Both the position numbers and the translations under genes were made by a program. Source: Bdellovibrio sp047344985 (lineage in GTDB: Bacteria > Bdellovibrionota > Bdellovibrionia > Bdellovibrionales > Bdellovibrionaceae). From it: a DNA stretch of 64,000 nucleotides. Positions within the stretch are counted from its first letter, which is position 1. Every line of letters starts with the position of its first letter. The notes under the pieces were generated by a model. The model had not been told where the DNA came from, searched no databases, and saw only the letters and a program-made list of their open reading frames with translations. The DNA lies in contig NZ_CP178861.1 of the NCBI RefSeq assembly GCF_047344985.1, positions 558,001-622,000 of the forward strand, written 5' to 3'. Below are positions 43,053-51,411 of the stretch, piece by piece.

Positions 43053-45308
43053 TTAAAGACCCAGCTTGGCTTTGATGGCTACCAATTCTTTCTCTTGCTG
43101 ATCGAGTCGTTGGCGAAGTTCTTGATTCTCCGTATTCAGACGCGTGATTTCTTTATTTAAATCTTGCACAGCATTGACGACTGCCCAATGAATAGGGTCT
43201 ACATTGAGCTCAAGGTATCCATCTTCTCTTACGGTGACTGCATCAGGAATGACTTTTTGAACCTCTTGGGCAATGAAACCTGTTTTTGAGTAGTCCGAAG
43301 GAAGTCCCAATGGATTTCCTTTTTTATAGTTATATCTCACGGTATGAAGCTGCAATACTTCTTTAAGTCCGTATTCATAGTCACCTTGAATGTCTTTTAA
43401 GCGAACGTCTGAAGCATTCGTCCAAGATGTTCCCGTGCTTAATCCGGCATTTCCAATGACGTGCAAATTGTAGTTCGGAGACGTTGTGCCTATGCCGACC
43501 TTTCCATTCGTTGAGATATAAAAATAATTGGAGTTGCCACCAATGCCCGTAATATCCGAAGTCGAATTAGAGTGAGACGACGTCGATTTGTAGTTGATCG
43601 CATAACCATCGCCACCATACGGAATTCCCGCAAACCATTCATGGGCCATGTTGAAAGCAAAGTATCCATTGGCTCTTGGCATCCCTTGCGCTAAAAATCC
43701 GCCGCCGACGTAATCGCCGCCATAGCCGCCTGTCGATGTGATCAACGGAACTTTTGCCGAAGAACTGACTTCAAGAATCTGTGTGGGACTCGATATTCCA
43801 ATTCCGATATCTCCATTGGCTCCATAAATCCAATTTCCAATGTTCAGTTGATTGCTTGCGGTCGCTGAAGCAAAAGAAGTGTGATGGCCGATGGCTACAT
43901 TATTTGAGCCCGTCGTCGCATTGTCACCGGCGTGTTCACCAATACCAATATTCTGTGTGCCGGAAGTCACGTTATCCAGAGTATTAATACCGATGGCAAT
44001 ATTGCGATAACCCGTTGTGAGTGAATTTAAACTGCTGTCTCCATAAGCTTCATTGGACGTGCCTGTCGCTGTGCCATTGCTGTGGCCGACGCCGACAAAG
44101 ACATTGCGACTGTAGCCATCAAAAGGGCCGACGGTGACGTAAGAACTTGTGCTTGCTGTTGTTTGTACGGTGCCATCAGGGAATTTAAATCCACCCGTTG
44201 TTGAATAGACGGTTCCTGCGACTTCCAGTTTGACAGTCGGGGAGTTTGTACCAATACCAACACTGCCACCGTTATAATAAATATTTGGTGAAGAGGTCGT
44301 CCATTGTGTGGCAACTCCGGCAGGTAGGTCGGCTGCGGCAATCGTTCTAAAGGAAGCATTTCCCGCGGAGCCATTAGGTGCTGCTAAAAAAGTATTTGCG
44401 GACTGAGATCCAAAGTTTGCCGCCGTGACAGTGATGTTATCGCAAGTCCAACTTCCGGTCGGTGAAGAAAACGTCAGTGTTTGATTCGCAGAGCAGTTCG
44501 CTGGCATTTGTGAAGCTTTTAGTAAACTTGAACCGTCAGAAAGACTGGAGGAGGACAAACTTCCATTCACCCAAGCACTGCCATTGTATTTAAGAATTTC
44601 GCCAGAGTTCAAAGAACTAAAATTAACACTCACGCCTTTAATTTTATCCACGGTGTTGGCGGATAAAGTGCCACTGACGTCTCCAGAAAGATTTGTTGAG
44701 GGAGGAGCCGCTGGAGTCGCGCAAGTTAAAGCGCTGCCGTCCCAAGTAAGATAGCTTCCTGACGCACATGTCGGAAGACCCGCTTTAACCAAAAAATCAT
44801 TCGCAGCATAAGTTCCCAGTTTTTGCGCAGAAAGAGCATAGCCTGAAAAAGGCACAGTACGAATGACATTGTCAGGAGAAATCGTTTTCCAACCTACGCC
44901 ATCAAAAAACTGCACACGCAAATTTCTTCCGTCGTCCGCTTTCGCTGCATAATTTGAATTGCCACTACAAATAAAAGAACGGGAATTGTTGAAGGCTTCC
45001 AGAAGACTTAAAGATCCATCGGTTGGATAAGTCACAGTTCCGTTACCAATGGGAACGTCAAAGACACCATTGGAATTTGTCATGTCATATCCGTTCACTT
45101 GCTCTTGATAAATAATGCAGGCGCCGGAAGGGTCCGTGATCTTAAAAATAAAACTGACGCTTCCGAACTCCAGCGGAGATCCGTCATCTTTGACGATACG
45201 GCCTTGATACGTGAGCGTGGAAGGTGATGCGTGGGCCATGGAATGTTGAAGGGTCAAGGCGAGACTCAACGCTGAAAGTAGATAATACTTAATCATGAAT
45301 CGATTCAT
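43053..45308 (-). CDS. MAT-like fibre protein with S74-type intramolecular chaperone domain
   Basis: The 751-residue protein has a signal peptide (about 1-27), an N-terminal beta domain (LTYQGRIVKDDG, about 32-165), a fibrous middle with repeats of the type NIAIG/NIGIG/NVAIG (about 450-490), a glycine-rich receptor-type region (about 525-600), and a C-terminal chaperone domain starting at SDVRLKD with the self-cleavage pair S633 and K638, followed by a coiled coil. This is the plan of phage tail-fibre-like MAT proteins that B. bacteriovorus uses to recognise prey. The receptor-facing part is unlike anything I recognise. Confidence 0.85.
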   Translation of the reverse strand: MNRFMIKYYLLSALSLALTLQHSMAHASPSTLTYQGRIVKDDGSPLEFGSVSFIFKITDPSGACIIYQEQVNGYDMTNSNGVFDVPIGNGTVTYPTDGSLSLLEAFNNSRSFICSGNSNYAAKADDGRNLRVQFFDGVGWKTISPDNVIRTVPFSGYALSAQKLGTYAANDFLVKAGLPTCASGSYLTWDGSALTCATPAAPPSTNLSGDVSGTLSANTVDKIKGVSVNFSSLNSGEILKYNGSAWVNGSLSSSSLSDGSSLLKASQMPANCSANQTLTFSSPTGSWTCDNITVTAANFGSQSANTFLAAPNGSAGNASFRTIAAADLPAGVATQWTTSSPNIYYNGGSVGIGTNSPTVKLEVAGTVYSTTGGFKFPDGTVQTTASTSSYVTVGPFDGYSRNVFVGVGHSNGTATGTSNEAYGDSSLNSLTTGYRNIAIGINTLDNVTSGTQNIGIGEHAGDNATTGSNNVAIGHHTSFASATASNQLNIGNWIYGANGDIGIGISSPTQILEVSSSAKVPLITSTGGYGGDYVGGGFLAQGMPRANGYFAFNMAHEWFAGIPYGGDGYAINYKSTSSHSNSTSDITGIGGNSNYFYISTNGKVGIGTTSPNYNLHVIGNAGLSTGTSWTNASDVRLKDIQGDYEYGLKEVLQLHTVRYNYKKGNPLGLPSDYSKTGFIAQEVQKVIPDAVTVREDGYLELNVDPIHWAVVNAVQDLNKEITRLNTENQELRQRLDQQEKELVAIKAKLGL

Positions 45309-45529
45309 CGCTTTAACCTCATCGTTAGACGTTCCATTTTTTTAATCGGTCCGAAAAGGCGACGGCATAAGTTCTTTAGAGCACTTTGTCGGACTCATAA
45401 AATTTTGAACAAGAGTTCTGCTCCAAAGAAGAAATGCACTTTGGAACACTCTGGACAAACGGACTTAATCTGCCTCGCAGGAGGCTTGAGATGCCTTCTT
45501 TGAACTAGTGCTTGAGAAAATTTCGGGAA

Positions 45530-46084
45530 ATGATTCTGCTACTTAAGCAGATGAAGAGATTCAACAGGGCTGTCGACATTTTAAAACACGACTATGAGGC
45601 GCGAAGGCAACGCAATCCGCGTTTTTCAAAAAGGTCCTACGCCAAATTTTTGGGAATCTCCAGCGGCAGGCTGGCGGATCTAATGAATGAACGCATTCCC
45701 CTCAGTGAAAGAATGGCCTTGCAGGTTTATAAAAAGCTTGATGTCACCGGCGAAGATCAAGAGCACTTTTTAAATCTCGTGCGCAATGAACAAGTTCATA
45801 AAATAGACCGCCGTCGCAAAATCAATTTTGATAAACAGGTGATCTTTCTTAAAGACACGAAAAAATCTTTGGAAGAAGCACTGAAGATTTTAGAGTCCGG
45901 TGACACCGACTTGTGTGACTTTACTTCCGTCACGGTCCCGGTGAGTGCAAAGAAGTTGGATCAGATTCGAGTTCTTGTGAGACAGTTTCAATTCAACCTG
46001 GCGGCACTCGCGCACGAAGAAAATATCGATGACACTTATTGTTTAAGCATTCAGCTTGTTCCGACTTCCAGAATCGAAAAATAA
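45530..46084 (+). CDS. TIGR02147/DUF4423-like regulator, divergent from the fibre gene
   Basis: The roughly 184-residue protein has a helix-turn-helix-like N-terminal part, NPRFSKRSYAKFLGISSGRLADLMN, typical of the TIGR02147 family, and a shorter than usual C-terminal half. The true start is unclear: ATG 45530 is used, a TTG at 45512 or an ATG at 45551 are alternatives, and none has a strong ribosome binding site. It is transcribed away from the fibre gene and may regulate the shared 220-base intergenic region, which contains no clear promoter boxes. Confidence 0.75.
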   Translation: MILLLKQMKRFNRAVDILKHDYEARRQRNPRFSKRSYAKFLGISSGRLADLMNERIPLSERMALQVYKKLDVTGEDQEHFLNLVRNEQVHKIDRRRKINFDKQVIFLKDTKKSLEEALKILESGDTDLCDFTSVTVPVSAKKLDQIRVLVRQFQFNLAALAHEENIDDTYCLSIQLVPTSRIEK

Positions 46085-46087
46085 AAA

Positions 46088-46114
46088 AGGCTCCTTGTCG
46101 GAGCCTGTTCTTTT
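46088..46114 (+). terminator. Terminator of the 45530-46084 regulator gene
   Basis: AGGCTCC (46088-46094) pairs with GGAGCCT (46100-46106) around TTGTC and is followed by GTTCTTTT. An A run precedes the stem, so it may also act for the convergent gene at 46126. Confidence 0.8.
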
Positions 46115-46125
46115 CCATCGCTGGA

Positions 46126-46638
46126 TTATTTTGAACTCTCTTTAATGAAAAGAGTCAGATAGTGGCGAACCATGTATTCCAGCTTCACTGGAAGTCCCTG
46201 GTACGTCCACACAAGTTCTCCAAATGCGCCCCATTTTGCTTCGACGATGTGTTCGTCCATGACATTGGTCGCTGTTTGCTGAGCGTCTGTGGAGCCCGGA
46301 GTTGGAATGTAGTTTGTTCCGATAAAATTAAAACGGATGCTGATTTGTCCCGGAGCTTTCAATGAGAAGATCATTTTAAAGCCGTTACGGAAAAGCATGA
46401 AGTCCGCGTGAGTTTTTGCGATACCGTAGATTTTAATACGGCCAAGTGCGGAAGGTTTTAATTCATTGAACGAAGTGGAAGCATCGACGAATTCTGTTTT
46501 CAGCTCCAAAAGAAACTGAATCGTCTCATTGATCAGAATTTTCTCTGAATCAAATCCGAAACTCATGTCCACGAGTCCCGACTCTTCCATCTGTTGTTCA
46601 GCCTTCACAAGTTCTTTAATCCAGCTGATTTTTTCCAT
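46126..46638 (-). CDS. Protein of unknown function
   Basis: The 170-residue soluble product has no signal peptide or membrane segment. It reads as an alpha/beta protein, and no domain was recognised. GGAGGGG lies six bases before the ATG, and a good sigma70-type promoter lies upstream (46694-46722), so it is expressed as a single gene. Confidence 0.65.
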   Translation of the reverse strand: MEKISWIKELVKAEQQMEESGLVDMSFGFDSEKILINETIQFLLELKTEFVDASTSFNELKPSALGRIKIYGIAKTHADFMLFRNGFKMIFSLKAPGQISIRFNFIGTNYIPTPGSTDAQQTATNVMDEHIVEAKWGAFGELVWTYQGLPVKLEYMVRHYLTLFIKESSK

Positions 46639-46693
46639 GAACCCCTCCAGGTCTACAACGCAACGTCCTCGCCGCTAGTTGTCGATATCTTCA

Positions 46694-46722
46694 ATAATTT
46701 CGAGGGCCTCGCTCTTTGTCAA
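46694..46722 (-). promoter_or_regulatory. Sigma70-type promoter of the 46126-46638 gene
   Basis: On the minus strand TTGACA (46722-46717) and AATTAT (46699-46694) are separated by 17 bases, with the transcription start expected near 46687, about 50 bases before the ATG. Confidence 0.5.
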
Positions 46723-46757
46723 GATTGGTAAGTTTGGCTCGGCGCGAAAGGGGGACT

Positions 46758-46829
46758 CCCATCGCCCTCAGGAGGGGGATCCTTGGGGCGGGCGATGGGC
46801 CGCAACCGTCATTTTTAAGACTTGCGGCC
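46758..46829 (-). terminator. Pair of strong hairpins after the metallopeptidase-barrel gene
   Basis: GGCCGCAA (46798-46805) pairs with TTGCGGCC (46822-46829), and CCCATCGCCC (46758-46767) with GGGCGATGGG (46790-46799). The stems overlap by two bases and might be alternatives. They lie just downstream of the minus-strand stop at 46842, so termination or 3' protection is likely. No long U tract follows. Confidence 0.5.
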
Positions 46830-46841
46830 TCACAAAAAAGG

Positions 46842-49775
46842 TTAAAACCCGATGATTTGTAAGGTCGTTCCGAAAGTGCCTTCGTTTCCGTTTGGGGTGT
46901 TGAAAGCGACATAATAACCAAGGACGACGCTGACCGGAATGACGTAACCGATCGTGGTTTCAAGTTTCAACTCGGCTCCGGCGCTCCAGAAAGAGCGCTT
47001 CATATTGACGACTTCGTAAACGAGATCTTTGTCGTTCACAAAAAGCCCGTCTGCGGCAGCTCCATCGGCAACAAGTGCGCCCGAAACTCGACGCAAGAAA
47101 AGCGGATCGGTTCCTGAACCAGCATAAATATTTTTAATCGGAAAGCGGTATTCAGCATTCATGGCCACGAGGTTTCGCCCAAAAAGCTGCCCGCGTTTGT
47201 AGCCACGCAAAATATACTGAGGCAAGGGACTGTCAGGAATAAAAACCAAAGGCTCTGTGGAAACGCCATAGATAGATGCGATTTTTTCCGGAGTATAAAC
47301 GCCGTTCACGCGCAACATAAAGGCGTTGTGTTTCGGAAGGAGTGAAGAAAAATAAACTTCTCCACCTGCCAAAAATTGCGAATGGCTCAAGTATCCATCT
47401 GTTTGAATGTAATTGTAGGCACCAAGATAAGCTCCCAGGCCGGATTCGGGAGAAATCTGCGCTCCGGATTTTGAGTAATTGACGTAGTTAAACATTGTGA
47501 ATGGACCGGTGCGCTTTGTTTCTAAACTCGTGGTCGAACGCTCTAGATACTGCCAACCGATTTGTAAACTTGCGTAGCGAGAAAGCCAGAACATATCTGG
47601 AAGAGCCGCCGCAGCCGCACCATAGTCATTGAGTTCATTGGATGTTGTGCCCAGATAAGAACTTCTCTTGTATGCAATGGCGGCAAAAGGCAACGATGTC
47701 ACTTGATTCAAGTATGTGCCTTCAAGACTTCCGCGATTCAAACCTGTGTCCCAAGATCCCAGCAAAGTGTAAAAGTGTTTTTTAAGCGGATCAAATCCCG
47801 ATGTTTGCGCGGTCAGCACAACACCTGTTTCACTCGAAGAACCCGAAACAAATGGCATCCAGTACTGAGGCCACAAATATCCATACGGAGAGTAATCTTC
47901 GATCTTGGATTGATTCATAGCCGCGCGGGCTGCTTCTTGGGCCTCTTCGTTCTTGCTGGGCTTTTGATAACGATCGGCCATCAAAGGCGAAATCACGGGA
48001 AGTTCTGCGGGAGTATTTTGCCAATCCTGGGGCAAGATCGCAGCGACTTTAAGACCCTGTGACGTCATATGAGTGGCAAAAATTTCTTTGCGAACAGGAT
48101 CAATATCGCCTGTGAAAAAAGCGGTGAGCGTGTGCGAGACAGGACGAGCCGTTTTTAGTTCACGATCCGCCAAATAAAGATTTAAGACGCCATTTTTACT
48201 GGAAGTAAAAAGCAGTCCCTCGGAAGTTTTTTTGGCAAAGCGAACATTCGGGTAGTCCGTAAAAATCGACTCAAGATTTTTTGAAGAAATCGTGAAGCGT
48301 TGAAGCTGTTCGCTGCCATCCACTTTTCTTAAAGAAAATAAAATCGTATCTTGGTCCCAGAAAAGCGGATAGGAAATGCGCTGCTGAATTTCTCCAGAGA
48401 AAAGAATTTCTGAAGTTTTATCTGACATCTTTAAAAGGCCAAGATGTGTTTTGCCGCCTTCAAGTTTCACAAAAGTGATCATGTCTCCTTGCGGGGAAAC
48501 GGAAGGTTCACGAGCGCGAAGTCCTTTTGTTAAAGACTCCGTTTTCTTTGTTGTGAGATTGTAAACGTGCAGGTCCGCATAGCGCTCAATGCGATTGGTG
48601 TAATCAATTTTATCATAAACGATTTTTTGGGAATCCGGAAACCAACTGATACGCTGAATGCTTCCTGTCGGGGGACCGTCCTTCGGTGTTGAAGGCTCAA
48701 AGTTTTGATTAAATTTTTCCACGGTGTCTGCGGCTTTAGCATCTAAGAAACTCTGTTGAGCATTTTCTTTGCTGATCAGTTTCACCGAGCGGGAATTCGA
48801 ATCATCTTCAGTCACCACGGCCAGATGTTTTCCGTCAGGTGAAATCGCGGGGGCTGTTACCGATGTAAACGCATTTTTCGGAATCGTCGCGTTTGTGATA
48901 TTTGCTTCCCGTAAAGTTTTCATCTGCTCTTGGGCGCGCAGGGTGGTTTCTTCAAGCATGCGATCGTATTCACTGGGATAACTTTTTCCGATATGTTCTC
49001 GCGCAGGTGTTTCAATAAAATAAGGCACTCGTCCGCCGTGTCTCTCATTGAGTGTCCCTGCCAGAGCAGAACCCTTGTCGGCCAGCATCTGACTCCACAT
49101 CAAAGAACCAAAAAGGTAGGGACGCATGCCTTCAGGCCATGTCGGGATTACTTCATTGGCTTCAGCGATGTCATAAGAATTAAGCGTGCCGTCTTCAACC
49201 ATCGCGCGGATTGTAGCGTCTTGGTAAAAGGAACGCAGGCGACCGTGATTTCCCAAACGTGTTTCCATCTCCACCGCCAGGCCTTCCTTCCACCAATTTG
49301 GCAAAAGAATATTTGGTGCAATGATGTTTCCAAAAATGGAACGCAAGGGCTTCATAATGCCATTTGCGGGTTCAAAATTGAGAATGTGAGTGTATTCATG
49401 CGCCAGCAACTCAAAGGCCCAATCTCCGGTGTCGGCAAGACTCTCTTCGGGACCCGGCAAAACCGGGTACGCCATAATGTGAGGATACGGAATGCGAGTG
49501 GCATAACCATTTGTGACATCCGTTTTATCATTTATAATCACCACTGTTGTTTCGGGAAGTGTGTGAAAGTAAGAGCGAAGTTCGTAGTAGGCTTTCTCTA
49601 ACTTTTCAGCGTAAAGCAGACCTAGGTCCTGCTGCCGGGCATTAAAGATAATTTGAAAATGGGGAGTGGTGAGAGTTTTCCATTCAAGTTCGGGAGGCAC
49701 TTCGAGTTGTGCTTTTACCGAGAGAGAAAAAAGAAAAATGGCGCTCCAAAGAAGATAAACAAGATGTTTTTTCAT
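46842..49775 (-). CDS. Metallopeptidase - beta-propeller - outer-membrane barrel protein
   Basis: The 977-residue protein combines three parts. A signal peptide (1-22) is followed by a gluzincin-type peptidase domain with HEYTH (H126, E127, H130) and a third ligand probably E164 in WWKEGLA. A TolB/WD40-like propeller (about 310-620) shows repeated blades such as AISPDGKHLAVV and ISWFPDSQKIVY. A C-terminal beta-barrel of about 300 residues ends in phenylalanine. It would display a protease at the outer membrane. No ribosome binding site is evident before ATG 49775, which starts the signal peptide; an in-frame TTG lies at 49799. Confidence 0.8.
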   Translation of the reverse strand: MKKHLVYLLWSAIFLFSLSVKAQLEVPPELEWKTLTTPHFQIIFNARQQDLGLLYAEKLEKAYYELRSYFHTLPETTVVIINDKTDVTNGYATRIPYPHIMAYPVLPGPEESLADTGDWAFELLAHEYTHILNFEPANGIMKPLRSIFGNIIAPNILLPNWWKEGLAVEMETRLGNHGRLRSFYQDATIRAMVEDGTLNSYDIAEANEVIPTWPEGMRPYLFGSLMWSQMLADKGSALAGTLNERHGGRVPYFIETPAREHIGKSYPSEYDRMLEETTLRAQEQMKTLREANITNATIPKNAFTSVTAPAISPDGKHLAVVTEDDSNSRSVKLISKENAQQSFLDAKAADTVEKFNQNFEPSTPKDGPPTGSIQRISWFPDSQKIVYDKIDYTNRIERYADLHVYNLTTKKTESLTKGLRAREPSVSPQGDMITFVKLEGGKTHLGLLKMSDKTSEILFSGEIQQRISYPLFWDQDTILFSLRKVDGSEQLQRFTISSKNLESIFTDYPNVRFAKKTSEGLLFTSSKNGVLNLYLADRELKTARPVSHTLTAFFTGDIDPVRKEIFATHMTSQGLKVAAILPQDWQNTPAELPVISPLMADRYQKPSKNEEAQEAARAAMNQSKIEDYSPYGYLWPQYWMPFVSGSSSETGVVLTAQTSGFDPLKKHFYTLLGSWDTGLNRGSLEGTYLNQVTSLPFAAIAYKRSSYLGTTSNELNDYGAAAAALPDMFWLSRYASLQIGWQYLERSTTSLETKRTGPFTMFNYVNYSKSGAQISPESGLGAYLGAYNYIQTDGYLSHSQFLAGGEVYFSSLLPKHNAFMLRVNGVYTPEKIASIYGVSTEPLVFIPDSPLPQYILRGYKRGQLFGRNLVAMNAEYRFPIKNIYAGSGTDPLFLRRVSGALVADGAAADGLFVNDKDLVYEVVNMKRSFWSAGAELKLETTIGYVIPVSVVLGYYVAFNTPNGNEGTFGTTLQIIGF

Positions 49776-49826
49776 AAGTCGTCTTAGCCCGTACAGCAAC
49801 GCAACATCAATTAGGAAATCTAAGGT

Positions 49827-49854
49827 TTGACAATGAGCCGCTATAAATTAAAGT
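49827..49854 (+). promoter_or_regulatory. Possible promoter of the pal-cpoB module
   Basis: TTGACA (49827-49832) is a perfect -35 hexamer. The best -10 at allowed spacing is TAAAGT (49849-49854, spacer 16), matching four of six positions. The ATG of pal is at 49900 with AGGAGG upstream. Confidence 0.4.
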
Positions 49855-49899
49855 TTTTATTTGTTAATGATAACTATAGGAACTTCATAGGAGGACATC

Positions 49900-50406
49900 A
49901 TGGTTCGTAAATTAGCTCTAGGTCTTGTTGCCTGCGCTCTTGTTGCTGGTTGCAAAGGAAAACAAACTCAATCAGATCAATCAATTGAAACAATGCCAAC
50001 AGGTGGACAATCTACAGCGATTGATTCTGCACCTCTTAGTTTTGATCCAATGGGTTCTGACTCTGGTAAAATCGATGGTCTTGTGACTGTTCACTTTGGC
50101 TACGATAAATCAAACCTAGATGCTGCAGCTAAAAAAGACGTTGGAACAAACATCCAATGGATGAAAGCTCACCCAGGTGTGAAAGTTCAAATTGAAGGTC
50201 ACTGTGATTCTCGTGGTACAATTGAGTACAACGTAGCTTTGGGCGAAAGACGCGCAAACGCCGTGAAAGCTTACATGATCAGCTCTGGTATCCCAGCAGA
50301 TCGTTTGAGCGTGATCAGCTACGGTAAAGAAAAACCAATTGAGATGGGTGACTCTGAAGCTGCTTGGGCGAAAAACCGCCGCGCAAACTTCGTTCCTGCT
50401 CAGTAA
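49900..50406 (+). CDS. pal: Peptidoglycan-associated lipoprotein (OmpA-like)
   Basis: The 168-residue lipoprotein has lipobox VAGC and a C-terminal OmpA-like domain (about 60-166) with the peptidoglycan-binding pattern IEGHCDSRGTIEYNVALGERRA. It ties the outer membrane to the wall as part of the Tol-Pal system. It heads a small module with two further lipoproteins, the second CpoB-like. The tol genes themselves are not in the window. Confidence 0.93.
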   Translation: MVRKLALGLVACALVAGCKGKQTQSDQSIETMPTGGQSTAIDSAPLSFDPMGSDSGKIDGLVTVHFGYDKSNLDAAAKKDVGTNIQWMKAHPGVKVQIEGHCDSRGTIEYNVALGERRANAVKAYMISSGIPADRLSVISYGKEKPIEMGDSEAAWAKNRRANFVPAQ

Positions 50407-50430
50407 TCTCTAAATTAAAGAAAGGTGCGG

Positions 50431-50742
50431 ATGAGACTACAAAGACTTTTCATCGGAATTTTACTTTTCACGGTGATCGTTGGTTGTCAGACAGTTCCCG
50501 CACCCATTGAGGATTATTCCCTCGCACGAGCTGCACTAGATGCGGCTCGTTCTGTTCAAGCGGCCCGTCACTCTCCCGGATACTGGCATCAGGCGGAAGA
50601 GGCTTATCGTAAGGGCCGCATCTATTTCGAAGATCGTGATTTTGGAAAAGCCAAAGAACAGTTTATTCGTGCCCGAGCTGCCGCTGAAAAAGCAGAAAAC
50701 TCGGCTCGTTTGATTCGCCAAAGAACTGGAGATGTTCTATGA
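50431..50742 (+). CDS. DUF4398-like small lipoprotein
   Basis: The 103-residue product has a lipobox-like VGC after a hydrophobic segment, then a helical domain rich in alanine and arginine (LDAARSVQAARH, KAKEQFIRARAAAEKAEN) as in DUF4398 proteins encoded near pal and ompA-type genes. It is likely an outer-membrane lipoprotein of unknown function. ATG 50431 with AAAGG six bases before it is preferred to the in-frame GTG at 50425. It overlaps the next gene by four bases. Confidence 0.75.
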   Translation: MRLQRLFIGILLFTVIVGCQTVPAPIEDYSLARAALDAARSVQAARHSPGYWHQAEEAYRKGRIYFEDRDFGKAKEQFIRARAAAEKAENSARLIRQRTGDVL

Positions 50743-51407
50743 AGTTCGCTATTGCTCTTGTTGCAACGACATTATTTCTAACAGGTTGTTTGAAAACTCG
50801 TAACGATGTTCGTGAAAATGAACAGCGCCAAGTGATGCAACAACAAGTCGTTACTTTGCAAAGAACCAATGCGGATGCGGCGGGAAAAGTTTCTGATCTT
50901 GAGGAATCCATCCGTGAACTCAACGGTCGCGTGGATGTGGTTGAAAACCGTATCGGCCAGGGAAACTCCGGTGTTGAGAATGCTTTGAAATCTTCCCAAG
51001 AGCAAAACCGTGACTTGAATCAAAAAGTGATGATTTTGCAAGAAGCCCTCACAAAAATGGAAAAAGACATCCTGGCTTTGAATGCGGAACTTCAGGCCGT
51101 GAAAGCGCAGAAGGCCGCCCATGCCGAAGTTCCTGTAAAGCTTACGAAAAAAGATATTTACGAAGCGGCTCAAGGTTATTTTGAAAAGAAGGATTGGAAA
51201 CAGGCGATCCTAAATTATCAAAAATACCGCGATGAAAACCCTAAAGGCGGGAAATTTGCGGATGCGACCTACAAAATCGGAGTCTCCTTCCAAGAATTGG
51301 GTATGAAAGACGAAGCAAAAACCTTTTATGACGAAGTCGTGAGCAAATTTCCGAAGTCAGAAGAGGCTCGTCGTGCTAAGATCCGTTTGAAGGGTTTAAA
51401 AAAGTAA
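50739..51407 (+). CDS. cpoB: CpoB/YbgF-like cell division coordinator lipoprotein
   Basis: The 222-residue protein has an N-terminal lipobox LTGC (C17), a long coiled coil (about 25-125) and TPR-type repeats to the end (YFEKKDWKQAILNYQKY, FQELGMKDEAKTFYDEV). This is the plan of YbgF/CpoB, which links Tol-Pal to septal peptidoglycan synthesis. The E. coli protein is soluble, whereas this one would be lipid-anchored. ATGA overlap with the preceding gene indicates coupled translation. Confidence 0.85.
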   Translation: MKFAIALVATTLFLTGCLKTRNDVRENEQRQVMQQQVVTLQRTNADAAGKVSDLEESIRELNGRVDVVENRIGQGNSGVENALKSSQEQNRDLNQKVMILQEALTKMEKDILALNAELQAVKAQKAAHAEVPVKLTKKDIYEAAQGYFEKKDWKQAILNYQKYRDENPKGGKFADATYKIGVSFQELGMKDEAKTFYDEVVSKFPKSEEARRAKIRLKGLKK

Positions 51408-51411
51408 GACT

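Noticed and set aside
43500..44200. Prophage remnant suggested by the tail-fibre-like protein
   Set aside because: No other phage genes are present, and the protein has a signal peptide and a known non-phage counterpart in Bdellovibrio (MAT fibres).
46639..46841. Possible tRNA or structured RNA gene in the GC-rich gap
   Set aside because: The stems do not form a cloverleaf and no anticodon or T-arm consensus is present; terminator-like hairpins explain them better.
48930..49601. 223-codon plus-strand frame within the metallopeptidase gene
   Set aside because: Long, but antisense to a gene with clear domains. Its translation is cysteine/histidine-rich and unlike a real protein, and it has no ribosome binding site.
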